From NCBI RefSeq assembly GCF_009725235.1, contig NZ_WJFC01000064.1, positions 1 to 63,098 of the forward strand: a stretch of DNA of 63,098 nt, written 5' to 3'. Within the stretch, counting starts at the first letter, position 1. Every line of letters begins with the position of its first letter. A program made the translations under genes and the position numbers. The stretch comes from Scytonema sp. UIC 10036 (GTDB taxonomy: Bacteria; Cyanobacteriota; Cyanobacteriia; Cyanobacteriales; Nostocaceae). The notes under the pieces are model-generated. The model made no database searches. It was not told the origin of the DNA and saw nothing but the letters and a program-made list of their open reading frames with translations. Positions 27,167 to 37,260 of the stretch are shown here, one piece after another.

Positions 27167-27448
27167 CTAGCACCAAGTTCCGCTACAAGTTTGAGGAACA
27201 GTTGTTTCTGGTTTGGCACCACCTGCAACACTAGCTAACTGCTCCGTACTCAGTTCATCTTCCTCATCTCCAATTTCAGCTAAAGCCTCTGCTGCCTCTT
27301 CAGGGGTAAAACTATAGCCGTTTTCTTCGCCCAACTGAACGACTTGCTCAATAAAGGTATCTGGATTGGCGATCGCTCTGAGCTTTTCTTGCAATGCTAC
27401 ATCATTTGAAATGACTTGTTTGAACTGTTCAAGACTCTCTTTAGCCAT
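27167..27448 (-). CDS. Lanthipeptide precursor with Nif11/NHLP-type leader
   Basis: The 93-residue peptide has an acidic helical leader of the Nif11-like family (MAKESLEQFKQVISNDVALQ, then FTPEEAAEALAEIGDEED) and ends its leader in LSTEQLASVAGG with the double glycine at 76-77. The predicted core is AKPETTVPQTCSGTWC (residues 78-93), with four Thr, one Ser and two Cys, enough for two (methyl)lanthionine rings. AGGA lies about 9 bases upstream of the ATG. It heads the reverse-strand group with the unknown and DxDD genes; LanM is encoded on the opposite strand. Cleavage by the C39 transporter at 40.9-43.1 kb is inferred from the double glycine. Confidence 0.93.
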   Translation of the reverse strand: MAKESLEQFKQVISNDVALQEKLRAIANPDTFIEQVVQLGEENGYSFTPEEAAEALAEIGDEEDELSTEQLASVAGGAKPETTVPQTCSGTWC

Positions 27449-27743
27449 TGGAAACGTCCTGTAATGGATTTAATAAATACCAAGCCCCTAAATTTTTGCA
27501 GCACTAACACATCACTCAAATCCTTTCATTATAGGAGTTGAATTTATATGAATATTGTACATACGCTTAGGAAGGTTGTTTTGATTATTACCATAGTCAT
27601 CGAATAAATATGCGTCAAGAGAAAAGTCAATTTGCGAAATAAAGCTTAAAATTAGCTTAATCCAAAATTCATCCCACGCTGCACTTCGTGTCAGGCGTGG
27701 GGCTTCTTTTGAATTAAGCTAAACCCCTACGAGGTATGGAGAC
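27449..27743 (-). promoter_or_regulatory. Presumed promoter region of the precursor operon
   Basis: This 295-bp AT-rich region lies between the end of the RTX nuclease gene and the precursor start. It must carry the promoter of the precursor group. I cannot point to a specific -10 or operator. The hairpin at 27654-27720 occupies its distal part. Confidence 0.4.
27654..27720 (-). terminator. Long imperfect hairpin after the RTX nuclease gene
   Basis: AGCTTAATCCAAAA and its near complement TTTTGAATTAAGCT flank an inner CCCACGC/GCGTGGG stem. It begins 23 bp after the nuclease stop on the reverse strand and could end that transcript, separating it from the precursor promoter. It may also be a small mobile hairpin repeat. 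Confidence 0.55.
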
Positions 27744-30700
27744 TTAAACGATCGCCAAATTCGCCAAATTACCAGTATACCCGGTAATCTCAATGACAGC
27801 ATCGCGGTCAGATTGGAAACCTCCTGTGCCATTATTCAGTGCCAGGAATGTACGAGTGCCAAAGCTAAATGTGGCTGCACGGTTGGCAGCAAAACTACTG
27901 CCAGTCAGCACAGCACCGATTTCATTTTGTGTTAAGCCATTGACCACTCCCAGTTGAGCGAGTTTTGAGGTACTAACTGCATTCGGCCCATCAATGATAT
28001 CCTTTCCAATTCGTAGATCGGTGATGCGATCGAAGCTGCTTAGCAGTGACTCAGCCAAGCTGGAGATAACAAACCTGTCATCTCCATTGCCACCAGTGAG
28101 AATATCACTCCCATTGCCACCGATAAGTTGGTCGTCATCGTTACCGCCAATCAAGGTATCATTGCCGTTACCACCATTGAGTTTGTCCTTGCCTTTACCG
28201 CCATCAAGGTAGTCAGGGCCATTATTGCCATTGACTACATCGTTGCCTTTACCAGTAAGTTGGCGGGTGCCAATTAACAAGTTGACAGTACCGGGAGTAG
28301 TGCCACCCTTGCCATCAGTAAGGGTGTAGTTGAAGCTGCCTGCACCGCTGCTAGTGGGATTCAAGGTGATGAAATCATCAGCAGGATTGGCAGGAGTACC
28401 ATTGGTATTGAAGGCTACCGTGCCGCCTACCGCATTGCTTACCCCGGTAATCGACAACACATCACCGTTATCGACATCGCTGTCGTTGGCTAGTAGGGCG
28501 GTGGTAGAAATCGTCAGTGGGGTGCCTTGGGTAGCGAGGAAGGAGTCGGTGCCTGCAACTGGGGTATCATTCACCCCGGTAATCGTCGCGCCGATATTCT
28601 GGCTGGCAGTGCCATCAAAAGATTGCACGGTGAATGTGTCAGTCTTGGTAGCCCCTACACCTAAAGATTGCACTGCACTGTTGTTAGCAACGGTGTAGGT
28701 GAAAGCCCCTGCTTCAGTAATGGTGAGGCTGCCCAAGTTGTCGTTGGCGGAGGTGACGGTGGTGTTAAATTTGCTTTCTCCAGCATCGGGATCGGTGACA
28801 GTGAGATTGCCCGTAGCACTGAGGTTGCCGTTCACAACACCCAAGTCTTCAGTAACTGATGCTGTAGCTGTGCCGCTAATGGTGGCAGCTTCGTTGACGT
28901 TGGTGATGGAGAGAGTGAAGAGTTGGGAGGCATCGGGAGTGCCACCAACCGCAGTATCATCTACCGCTACCGTGGCTGCATAGCTGTTCTTAGCTTCAAA
29001 GTTGAGAGTGGTTCCGGCTTTGAGGTACAGAACTGACGCATCAATTTCAAAGAAGTTTGCATCGGTGCCACTGAGGCTGAGGACGTTTGTCCCTAAACCG
29101 TCATCAGTGATACTGATATCAGCAACTTTAATGCGGGTAGAAGTATCGAGATTCTCTGCCAGAGTATTGGTGATGTTGCTTAGGGTAACGGCTGTAGGTG
29201 CTTGGTTAAGAACTGGTATATTGAATCGTGCCAGCACTGGGTCGTGGTCACTTATCTGATCGGCAAACTCGGAGTTGATGTGAACGACATCAAAGCCATC
29301 CAGCTTGTTCAGCAGATTGCCGCTCACTAGGATGTGGTCGAGCACTTGCGCGTTACCTTCAAAGTTGTAGGTATAGCGTTCATTGGCTGGCAGGGTTTCT
29401 ACCAAAGTAGTGAGTCCAGCGCTTTCCAAAATCGTGAGTGGGTTAGAGAACTCAAAGTCGTTCAGGTCGCCTGCTACAATTACGTTGGCGTTGGGTTGAT
29501 ATCCTGGATGCTTTGAACAAAGTTCTTGACAATGGTGGCTTGTTGGTTGCGCTGCACCTCGTGGTTAGGGTGGGGCTGGTTTGGGCCAAACAGGGGTTGG
29601 TCGCCGCCTTTGGATTTGAAGTGGTTGCAAGACATAAACGGTTTGTCCGTTAAAACAAACTCGCCAACAGAGGCTTACGGCTAGCGTTGAAAGCAGCATT
29701 GGTTGGGTCGATTAAACCGGGGCTGGCAGACAAATCTGGGATGCCATCACTTCCAGCATCGGTGACTGTTGTGCTGGAGGTCGAGGTTCCACCGGGGCGA
29801 TCGACAAACGTAACCTTCTGGGGATTGAACAGGAACCCTACCCTGATGTTGCCCCCTGGTTCTCCACCATTAGTATCGTCTACAGGATTAATTTGACGGT
29901 ACTGGTAGGTGGGGCCACCTGCGGCGGCAATCGCGTTAATCAGAGTCTGAAACGTCACGCTGGCATCCACAACACTGTCATTGGTGGGGCCATTGTTATC
30001 CTGAATTTCTTCTAGATTGATAATGTCGGGAGATCGCAGATTGCTGACAATGGCGTTTGCCAGAGCAGTAAATTTCGCTGCACCATCACCCGGATCGAGG
30101 TTTTCTACGTTAAAAGTGGCAACCGTCAATTGAGTGTTACTGCCCGTCAGGTTTGTAACTTCTCTTTGCAGCGTAGATGGCTGCACGACTGCGGGAGCAC
30201 TGGAAACCAGAACTTCGTAGTTGTTGAAGTCGTAGTTAACAACTCCAGTAATCGTGTTGAGCCGAGCGCCCACATCGACTGTTGGCAGTACCAGGGCATT
30301 GTTCAAATCATCGATCTGAATCCGCTCTGGGTTAAAATCGCTTGATGTAATCAAGCTACCGCCACGGGCAGTGCGGCTAGTGGCGTTAACTCCATTATCT
30401 GCCAGTACCCAGATTTCTTGAGAAGTCCCAAAGACATTGGTGGGAGACGTTGTTACTGGGTTGTTAACTTGAACCAGCATCCCTTCCAGGCTTTCATAGA
30501 AGTCGATGCCATCCTGAGCCGGATCGAATAAAGTACCAGCATTTTCAACATTGCCATTTGCAGCATCGTTAGTGATGACCTGAGTCGGAATTGCCCTTCC
30601 GCCATTTCCCAAAATTGTCGGGGTGATGGTGGTGGGTGCAGTTGTCCAGGCAGTTACGCTCAGTGTTTGCACGCTGCTGGAGCTACCAATTTGCGTAATA

Positions 30701-31944
30701 GTTAGGTTGTTGGAGTTGTTGCCGGGACGAAACTCAGATACTGTACCTGTGACTAACACTGCTTCTCCTACAGTGCGGGCACTCAGAATAGGAGAGCTGC
30801 TACCTGTGAAAACGAAAATCCCCTCAGAGGTGGCGTCATTGTTGTCGGGGGAAGGGTCTTGTATGTAGAAGCCGTTGGAGGCGATCGCTGTCACAATCCC
30901 GGCTACATTTTGCACACCCTGACCATTCAGAGGTGAAATATGTGCCGTCCCTTGAATGTCGCGAATTCGGATATTTCCAGGACCAACATCGTTATCGGCG
31001 ATCGTTACGGTGGCGGTGGAGGTTGCGCCTAAATCGTAATCGGCGGTGTCAACCAGCGTCAGGGTGACGGTTTCATTCCCTTCCACGAGAGCGTCATCAA
31101 CGGGTGTAATCGTGATATCGACAGAGGATGCTCCAGCAAGGATTGTGGCTGTACCCGTCAGGGTTTGCGTGTAGTCTGTCCCAGTTGCTGTACCTGCAAC
31201 TGCATAATTGACGTTTAGGGCATTGGTTGTATCGCCACTGCGGGTAATGCGGAAGGTACCGGGATCTGTTCCTGCTTCAGTAGCGTTGGCATCAGTAGCA
31301 GCGATGGTTACTGTGGGAACTGTAGGAGGTGGGGCAACAGTAGGGGAAAGGGAAAAGTCGTCGATCGCCAGACCATCATCTGCGCCAGTGGGATCAAAAT
31401 CAAGCCAACGGAACCAAAAGGTTGCTCCATTTGGGATGTTTAGCTCCGTAATAGTTGCTGTGACGACTGTGCTGTTGCTATTGCCATTGAGTGCTCCTAC
31501 AGTTCCAGTGGTTACAGGAGAACTGAAATCCAGAGAATCGACACTTAACCAAGTTCCCGTTGATAAGGATGTTGCATCCGTGCTGTATTGAAAATCTAGG
31601 CGATCGGCTCCTCTACCGGATGTACCTAAACGCCATTGCTCGCCCTTATAGGACACATTGAATGCTGTGATTGTGCTACCTGTTGTATTTGTAAAGCTTG
31701 CACCAATTGTGGGAACTAGATTACCTGACCGTAAAGTTCCTAATGCTCTGTCAGTAGAACCTGCTTCTCCAAAACTGTATGTATCACCTGTGTTACTAGA
31801 GCCAGTGCCCACTGTGTATGTTGAGTTTGCATTGGTTCCAGTCTCTGAAAACACCCAGTCTGGGGGAAGTACGTTGCTGGGGGTACCTGAAGATGCCAGA
31901 GTATCAAAGTTCTGGGAATATGGGCCATTCAATTGAATCGGCAT
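27744..31944 (-). pseudogene. RTX-type extracellular nuclease, interrupted by two frameshifts
   Basis: Joined, the product would be about 1400 residues. It has an N-terminal domain with about 200 residues, a Calx-beta domain (VTIAATDANATEAG to ATVTIADND), an ExeM/NucH-like OB region (IRIRDIQGTAHISPLNGQGV), and an endonuclease/exonuclease/phosphatase domain ([45 protein letters not shown]). VCBS/Ig-like repeats follow, then C-terminal RTX repeats ([20 protein letters not shown]) that signal type I secretion. The frame breaks at about 29657-29659 (three T on the coding strand where four restore RKPLLASFVLTDKPF) and again at about 29491-29492 (one A short, restoring [19 protein letters not shown]). 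Both are single-base losses in homopolymers, so sequencing error or recent decay are both possible. Confidence 0.85.
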
Positions 31945-32305
31945 TGCTGTTTGTCCTTAAAGAGGTAATCGTTTGTAGAAATATGAGATGCAGAGCAACA
32001 CGACATCTGCGATGCGCTCGTCAACCTGGATTACTTATGAAGAAACGACATGGTTACCAATACACCCGTAATACTTTATACAAAAAAAATATGTAAAATT
32101 TGGGTAGCTTCTTGAGATATTTGACCTAAAGAACCCTACTACTCAAGCTCCCACAACAAGTTTAAGAAACGATTAATATTAGACTAACTTCTAATAAAGT
32201 TAGACCGATTTATAAGTAAATATACTAAAAGTTTACAAAAACCTATCTTTTGACTGGTTAAATACATAGATTTTTCAAAATTTGACTGTTACGGATTTAA
32301 AGACC
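31945..32305. other. Intergenic region upstream of the RTX nuclease
   Basis: This 361-bp AT-rich gap lies between the NHLM ABC gene end and the nuclease start. It probably contains the nuclease promoter and a terminator for the transporter operon, but neither is identifiable by eye. No second precursor peptide was found here. Confidence 0.5.
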
Positions 32306-34984
32306 TTAAGACTGAATTTGCCGCGCCATCAAATTAGCAAATAACCCCTCTTGATGCACCAATTCCTCAAACTTCCCTTGCTGAACAACTTGACCGGCTT
32401 CAATAACATAAATCCGGTCAGCGTTGCGGATGGTGCTGAGGCGATGGGCAATGACTATACGCGTGACTCCCAAACTGTCTAAGCTAGCGCTGACTATTGC
32501 TTGGGTGCGATTATCTAAGGCACTCGTGGCTTCATCAAAAATCAGGATTCTCGGCTTTAAAACTAAAGCACGGGCAATTAATAACCTTTGACGTTGTCCG
32601 CCAGAGAGATTAGTACCCCCCTCGGAAATGACTGTGTGCATCTCCATTGGCATTGACTTAATATCATCAGCAAACCCAGCCATTTGTGCAGCTTCCCAAG
32701 CTTCTGCCATTGTTACCAATGCACCGCTAGAAATATTTTCAAAAATTGAGGCGCTGTTAATGCGCCCATTTTGTAGCACAACACCAATCTGTCGGCGCAC
32801 TGCTGATATATCTAGCCCTGATAAATCCTGACCATCGTAGTAAATAGTGCCGTCTTTTGGCGTCTCAAACCCCAACAACAGTCTGATAATCGTTGATTTG
32901 CCACTGCCAGACGGCCCTACCAAGGCAATAAACTCTCCTGGTTCTGCCTGAATTGTCACCTCATTTAAATTGAGGGGTCCGTCTTCCCGATAGCGGAATG
33001 TCACGCGATCGACTTTGATTTTACCCGTTAACCGCCCTGGATCGCTTTTGCTGAGGTCAATTTCTGGTTGAGCCTGAAAAATTGGCTTTGCCCGTTCCCA
33101 GAAAATACTGATATCCAAGATGCTGACTGTGGTGTTGCTTAATTGCGTGACTGCGGCGATAAATATAGCAAAGGCTGAGTTAAATGCTAAAAATATACCG
33201 GTAGATAAACCTGTACTGCCTTGAGATGGGGTTTGGGAAATTAACATGACTGCCAACCAAAAGATAATCATCGAACTGGCAGTTGGCATAACGGTATTAA
33301 ATATAGCTAAGGTATCTTCTATCTGCTCTGTACTCAGCTTGAGTTTTAGCTGCTGACTGTACTTTTTTGCCCAATAAGCAAAGGCACGGTCTTCTGCACT
33401 GGTGACTCGGAGTTTAGACACGCCAGCAACCATCTGTACAGTAAAGCCAAAAATATCTCCCTCTATTTCTTCTAAAGGGCGCAACTTTTGACGGGTAAGT
33501 ACGCTGGAAACCGTGGTGAATATAATTGTTACCAGTGCTACTGCCACTACCACTAAAGCCAAGCTAGAACTGTAGACGAACAACAATCCCAGATTGAGTA
33601 GGGAGAAGAAGCTGGTAAAAATTGTCCGTAATACGGCGTCGCTCAGTTTCTGGCGGATTTGAGTGATAGCAGAGACACGAGATTGTAAGTCCCCAATAGA
33701 GTACTCGCGGAAGAAAGAAACCCGCAGATTGAATAATCTATCCCAGAGGGCGGCTTGGGAATCGACACTGGCTTTGGTTTCTAACCTCAGGGTGGCAAAA
33801 CCTTGAGCAATTTGAAAAATAATTGTGCCAAAGCTGGCTGCTAAAAGACTCAAGCCAATTTGTGCTAATAAACTTTTGTCTGCGTCGGGAATGGCGGAAT
33901 CAATAACGATCGCAGTCGCTAAGGGGGTTAACATCCCTAGAAATGCAGCGACTGTACCTGTGAGGAGGACGATCGCCAGTTCTCTCATCTGCCCCTTGAA
34001 GGCAAACTGCAACAGATCGATAGCAGTTAAATCCCGATCGGGGAGGGGACGATAAAATACATAGGCAAAGGGAGCCAGTTGTTGGGCAGTATCGTTGTTG
34101 ACAATTATGCGAGTAAGGCTTTCTGGGTCAAAGATTTCGTAATGCCTTGGTTTGACTGGTAGCACTGCCACAGGACGGTTATCTTGATGTGTGTATGCCA
34201 AGAGGGGGCTAGTATCTTTTTGCCACCACTTATCCTTAAGTAATACCCGACGGATGCGAATGCGGGATGCACGAGCGATCGCCTCTAGTGGTTCTTTAAT
34301 CCGCGTCATGTCTTCCGAAGGTGCAGGGGGCAAAATCTGAATTCCCAAGGCTCTACCTACAGCACCTGCAGCAATCAAAAGGGGGGTACCTTCCTGCATC
34401 AATTCTGCTTGTTTTGGCTTAAGGACTGATGCCAAATGCCCTAGCGCAGAAACTTTTCGTTGATGGTTCAGTTGTTCCCGTGCTTGAAATTGCTGCCATT
34501 TTGCGACTGACTCCTCCTGTTCTATTTGAGTCAGAATCTGGCAGAAATGTCCGTGCAGTTCATTTAGGATAACTTGAATAGATTCCCAACGACTCAGCTG
34601 TTCGGGATGGGGGAACGCAGGTGGGTTGAACCCCTGATGGGCTACACAACTACAGATGTTTTTCGTCCAAGCCAGCACTAACTCCAGAAAATGTTCTGTC
34701 TCATCTTTCCCCTGACTGAGCCATTGCTCGCAGTCTTCGGGCGTGAGTTGCCACAGCACAGTCTCTTCCATAGATACAGCTACAATTTTATGCGTACTAG
34801 CTGATATCCCAAACAATGCTTCCCCTGTATTAACACTGAATAGATAACGACGAGTCCCCTCAATACCTTGGTGGATGGGAATAGCAAATAAGGCGATCGC
34901 ACCCGATTCAATCTGCCAAACTGATTGGGGGTTTTCAAAGACTAGGGATTGATGACTTGTGAGATGTAACTTGGAATCATTCAT
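32306..34984 (-). CDS. NHLM-type bacteriocin export ABC transporter (permease/ATPase, no C39)
   Basis: This 892-residue half-transporter matches the second ABC component of NHLM peptide export systems. It starts with a cupin/cyclic-nucleotide-binding-like fold (about 15-90: QSVWQIESGAIALFAIPI, SVNTGEALFGIS). A long helical and degenerate peptidase-like region follows, then a six-helix permease at about 330-620 and an ATPase with Walker A GPSGSGKST, signature LSGGQRQRL and Walker B ILIFDEATSALD. It lies 6 bp downstream of the CHASE2 cyclase gene. It probably works together with the C39-containing ABC and the HlyD-type protein encoded divergently at 39.4-43.1 kb. Confidence 0.92.
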   Translation of the reverse strand: MNDSKLHLTSHQSLVFENPQSVWQIESGAIALFAIPIHQGIEGTRRYLFSVNTGEALFGISASTHKIVAVSMEETVLWQLTPEDCEQWLSQGKDETEHFLELVLAWTKNICSCVAHQGFNPPAFPHPEQLSRWESIQVILNELHGHFCQILTQIEQEESVAKWQQFQAREQLNHQRKVSALGHLASVLKPKQAELMQEGTPLLIAAGAVGRALGIQILPPAPSEDMTRIKEPLEAIARASRIRIRRVLLKDKWWQKDTSPLLAYTHQDNRPVAVLPVKPRHYEIFDPESLTRIIVNNDTAQQLAPFAYVFYRPLPDRDLTAIDLLQFAFKGQMRELAIVLLTGTVAAFLGMLTPLATAIVIDSAIPDADKSLLAQIGLSLLAASFGTIIFQIAQGFATLRLETKASVDSQAALWDRLFNLRVSFFREYSIGDLQSRVSAITQIRQKLSDAVLRTIFTSFFSLLNLGLLFVYSSSLALVVVAVALVTIIFTTVSSVLTRQKLRPLEEIEGDIFGFTVQMVAGVSKLRVTSAEDRAFAYWAKKYSQQLKLKLSTEQIEDTLAIFNTVMPTASSMIIFWLAVMLISQTPSQGSTGLSTGIFLAFNSAFAIFIAAVTQLSNTTVSILDISIFWERAKPIFQAQPEIDLSKSDPGRLTGKIKVDRVTFRYREDGPLNLNEVTIQAEPGEFIALVGPSGSGKSTIIRLLLGFETPKDGTIYYDGQDLSGLDISAVRRQIGVVLQNGRINSASIFENISSGALVTMAEAWEAAQMAGFADDIKSMPMEMHTVISEGGTNLSGGQRQRLLIARALVLKPRILIFDEATSALDNRTQAIVSASLDSLGVTRIVIAHRLSTIRNADRIYVIEAGQVVQQGKFEELVHQEGLFANLMARQIQS

Positions 34985-34990
34985 CTGCAG

Positions 34991-37231
34991 TTATATTTTA
35001 CCTTCGCGGTTGTGTAATGCCATTAAATGGGCTTCCACTTCTGGCGGAATGTTAGTAAACCGAATATAAAAACTATCTGCCTCTGCGGTTTTGTCTAAGA
35101 CTTTAGCATAGGTGTCTTCACTGATTGTGGAATTGGGATTCATAAAAAAGTTTAACTTGAGATTCGTAAATGGCTGTAAAACTATAGGGTTGTTATTACA
35201 TATTTGTGCCCCCTTGACTGACAACTTAACTAACTTTCCCTGAAAAACCTGGCGTTCCACATCTTTACCATCCAACACTGCATAATGGAGGGGAATAGCT
35301 TCTGGCAGTTCCAAGAAGACTTCTTCCTGTTCTTGAGGAAGATACAGATTGTACTTTCCTGTAATGCCCCCAATTTCATAAATTTTTATAGGTTGCTTTA
35401 CACCTTTTGCTTGGACTTCTCTATGCCCAATAATTTTGACTATCGAACCAGCTTCATGAATAGTGGATTCTGAAGCAAAAATTTGTCCCCCAACTGTATA
35501 AGATTCAATACGATAAGTTAAATTGACTTGATTGCCGATAACTCCATACTTAGTCCGTTTTTCCGAACCAATATTACCTACTACGACTTCTGCTGTATTA
35601 ATGCCAATACCCATTTCCAGCTTGGGTAAGCCCATTTGCCGTATTTTCTGATTCACAGATTCCATTGCCAACTGCATCCCTACAGCACAAGCTATAGCTC
35701 TAATAGCATCATCTTCTCTAGCGATGGGAGCGCCAAATAAAACTAAAATCCCATCACCCATAAACTCATCAATAGTTCCTTTGTACTGAGTAATCACATC
35801 TGCCATATACCCCAGATAAAGGTTAATAATTTTAATGACTTCTTCAGCAGATAATCTCTCAGATGTGGCGGTAAAACCTCTGAGATCGGAAGTGAGAATT
35901 GTAATTTTTTTCCGTTCCCCCCCCAGTTTTAATCCTTCAGGGTTTTCTAATAAATTAGCAACAACTTCATCGGTGAGGTAACGACCAAAAGTTTTGCGAA
36001 TAGCACCGGCAGTTCGTGCAACGTAAGCTGTCACAGCGATCCCCGAACCTATTAATGCCATGAATGCTGGTACTATAGGAATCCACCAACCTGCAAGAAA
36101 AGCTACATAACTACTACCTATAAGACAGCATCCAGCCAAGAAAAAACTTATCAGAGGAAATAGCGATCGCCTTTTAGAATGGCCACTATACCTTTGTTGC
36201 CACAGCAATGTTGCACCAATCCACGCCCAAAGAAAAATCCACAACCATTCTTGTGGTTCCTTCCAAGTTTTAATTAACAGGCGATCGTCTAAAGTAGCAC
36301 TTAAAATTTGACTGATAGCATGAGCGTGAATGACTACCCCAGGCATACGTTTGGGTGCTGTTAATACAGTGCTACTATAAGGTGTGTAGAATAGGTCTTT
36401 GAGACTTTCGGCTGTAGGTCCAATTAATACAATGCGTCCAGTGAATAAGTTCTTGGGAAGAGGGTTTTCTAACACATCCGTAATTGATATGCGCTGAAAA
36501 CCTTGTCTGGCATGACGGTAATTTATGAGTACTTGATAACCTTGGTCTTCTGCTCGGATATAGCCGCCATCATTGCCTTGAAATAATGGGTAAATGACTT
36601 GACCTGTTTTGACTAAGAAATCTTCTGTTTGTCCTACATCAATCTGGCGATCGCTTAAATAAAGAGAAGATAATTTAAAGGCAAAACTAAAGACATTTTT
36701 ACCATTTTTATCCGCTAAGTATAGCAAGCTGCGGCGAATTTTCCCATCTCCATCTAAAGGAAAATCATTTGCACCCACCTGCCCAATTTTTTTCAGTGCT
36801 GGTGGTGGCGCAACCGCCGAACTATCTTCGCTTTCAGCTACTTTTTGTACGCCGACTAAATTTGGGGTAGACTCAAATACTTTCACGAGCGAATCATGCC
36901 CAAAGCCTACTGGTAAATCTCGATATAAATCCAAACCGATAGCGCTTGGTTTTTGTTGTTTTAAATTTTTTAAAAGCTTTGCCAGCAAGCCATCAGGTAA
37001 AGGCCAATGCCCGCGCTTACCTAATTGTTGGACATCAGATTCATTAATTTCTATAATGACAATTCGCTCATCAACAGGTTCAGAAGGACGTAATAGGAAC
37101 ATTCGATCCAACGCTGCCAATTCCAACATTTGCAATAGCCCACTCAAGCGCAGGAGCAACACAAATATTCCTACACTGGGAGTAGCAATTAAAATACCAC
37201 GCCATTGCCAAAGGTGTTTTTTAATGTTCAC
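34991..37231 (-). CDS. CHASE2 membrane class III nucleotide cyclase
   Basis: The protein has 746 residues: an N-terminal helix, an extracytoplasmic CHASE2 sensor (about 40-320), three membrane helices (about 328-405), a class III cyclase domain (about 440-600) and a C-terminal domain weakly like PilZ (about 640-735). Metal ligands Asp449 (TSDLRGFT) and Asp493 (FMGDGILVLFG) and the transition-state Asn570/Arg574 (VNLTYR) are present. The purine-selecting position, Lys in adenylate cyclases, is Glu489, and the second position is Gly563 (KYGVIGN), so GTP cannot be excluded as substrate. GTG 37231 has AGGAAA just upstream. It is the middle gene of DUF928 - cyclase - ABC exporter, suggesting signalling linked to secretion. 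Confidence 0.9.
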   Translation of the reverse strand: MNIKKHLWQWRGILIATPSVGIFVLLLRLSGLLQMLELAALDRMFLLRPSEPVDERIVIIEINESDVQQLGKRGHWPLPDGLLAKLLKNLKQQKPSAIGLDLYRDLPVGFGHDSLVKVFESTPNLVGVQKVAESEDSSAVAPPPALKKIGQVGANDFPLDGDGKIRRSLLYLADKNGKNVFSFAFKLSSLYLSDRQIDVGQTEDFLVKTGQVIYPLFQGNDGGYIRAEDQGYQVLINYRHARQGFQRISITDVLENPLPKNLFTGRIVLIGPTAESLKDLFYTPYSSTVLTAPKRMPGVVIHAHAISQILSATLDDRLLIKTWKEPQEWLWIFLWAWIGATLLWQQRYSGHSKRRSLFPLISFFLAGCCLIGSSYVAFLAGWWIPIVPAFMALIGSGIAVTAYVARTAGAIRKTFGRYLTDEVVANLLENPEGLKLGGERKKITILTSDLRGFTATSERLSAEEVIKIINLYLGYMADVITQYKGTIDEFMGDGILVLFGAPIAREDDAIRAIACAVGMQLAMESVNQKIRQMGLPKLEMGIGINTAEVVVGNIGSEKRTKYGVIGNQVNLTYRIESYTVGGQIFASESTIHEAGSIVKIIGHREVQAKGVKQPIKIYEIGGITGKYNLYLPQEQEEVFLELPEAIPLHYAVLDGKDVERQVFQGKLVKLSVKGAQICNNNPIVLQPFTNLKLNFFMNPNSTISEDTYAKVLDKTAEADSFYIRFTNIPPEVEAHLMALHNREGKI

Positions 37232-37260
37232 CGTTTCCTATTCCCTTCTTAAGTAATGAA

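Noticed and set aside
27449..27743. A second precursor peptide next to the first
   Set aside because: No frame with a Nif11-like leader or double glycine is present in this gap or at 31945-32305.
28330..28983. Forward open frames inside the RTX nuclease gene
   Set aside because: They are antisense reflections of the repetitive Ig/VCBS-like coding sequence; the reverse strand has the recognisable domains.
29334..29516. Independent start of a separate nuclease gene at 29429 ([10 protein letters not shown])
   Set aside because: This Met lies inside the endonuclease domain, and correcting the two frameshifts joins it to the upstream part, so it is one interrupted gene.
34991..35200. Calling the cyclase C-terminus a functional c-di-GMP receptor
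   Set aside because: The RxxxR and [D/N]xSxxG residues needed for binding are not intact, so only a PilZ-like fold is suggested.
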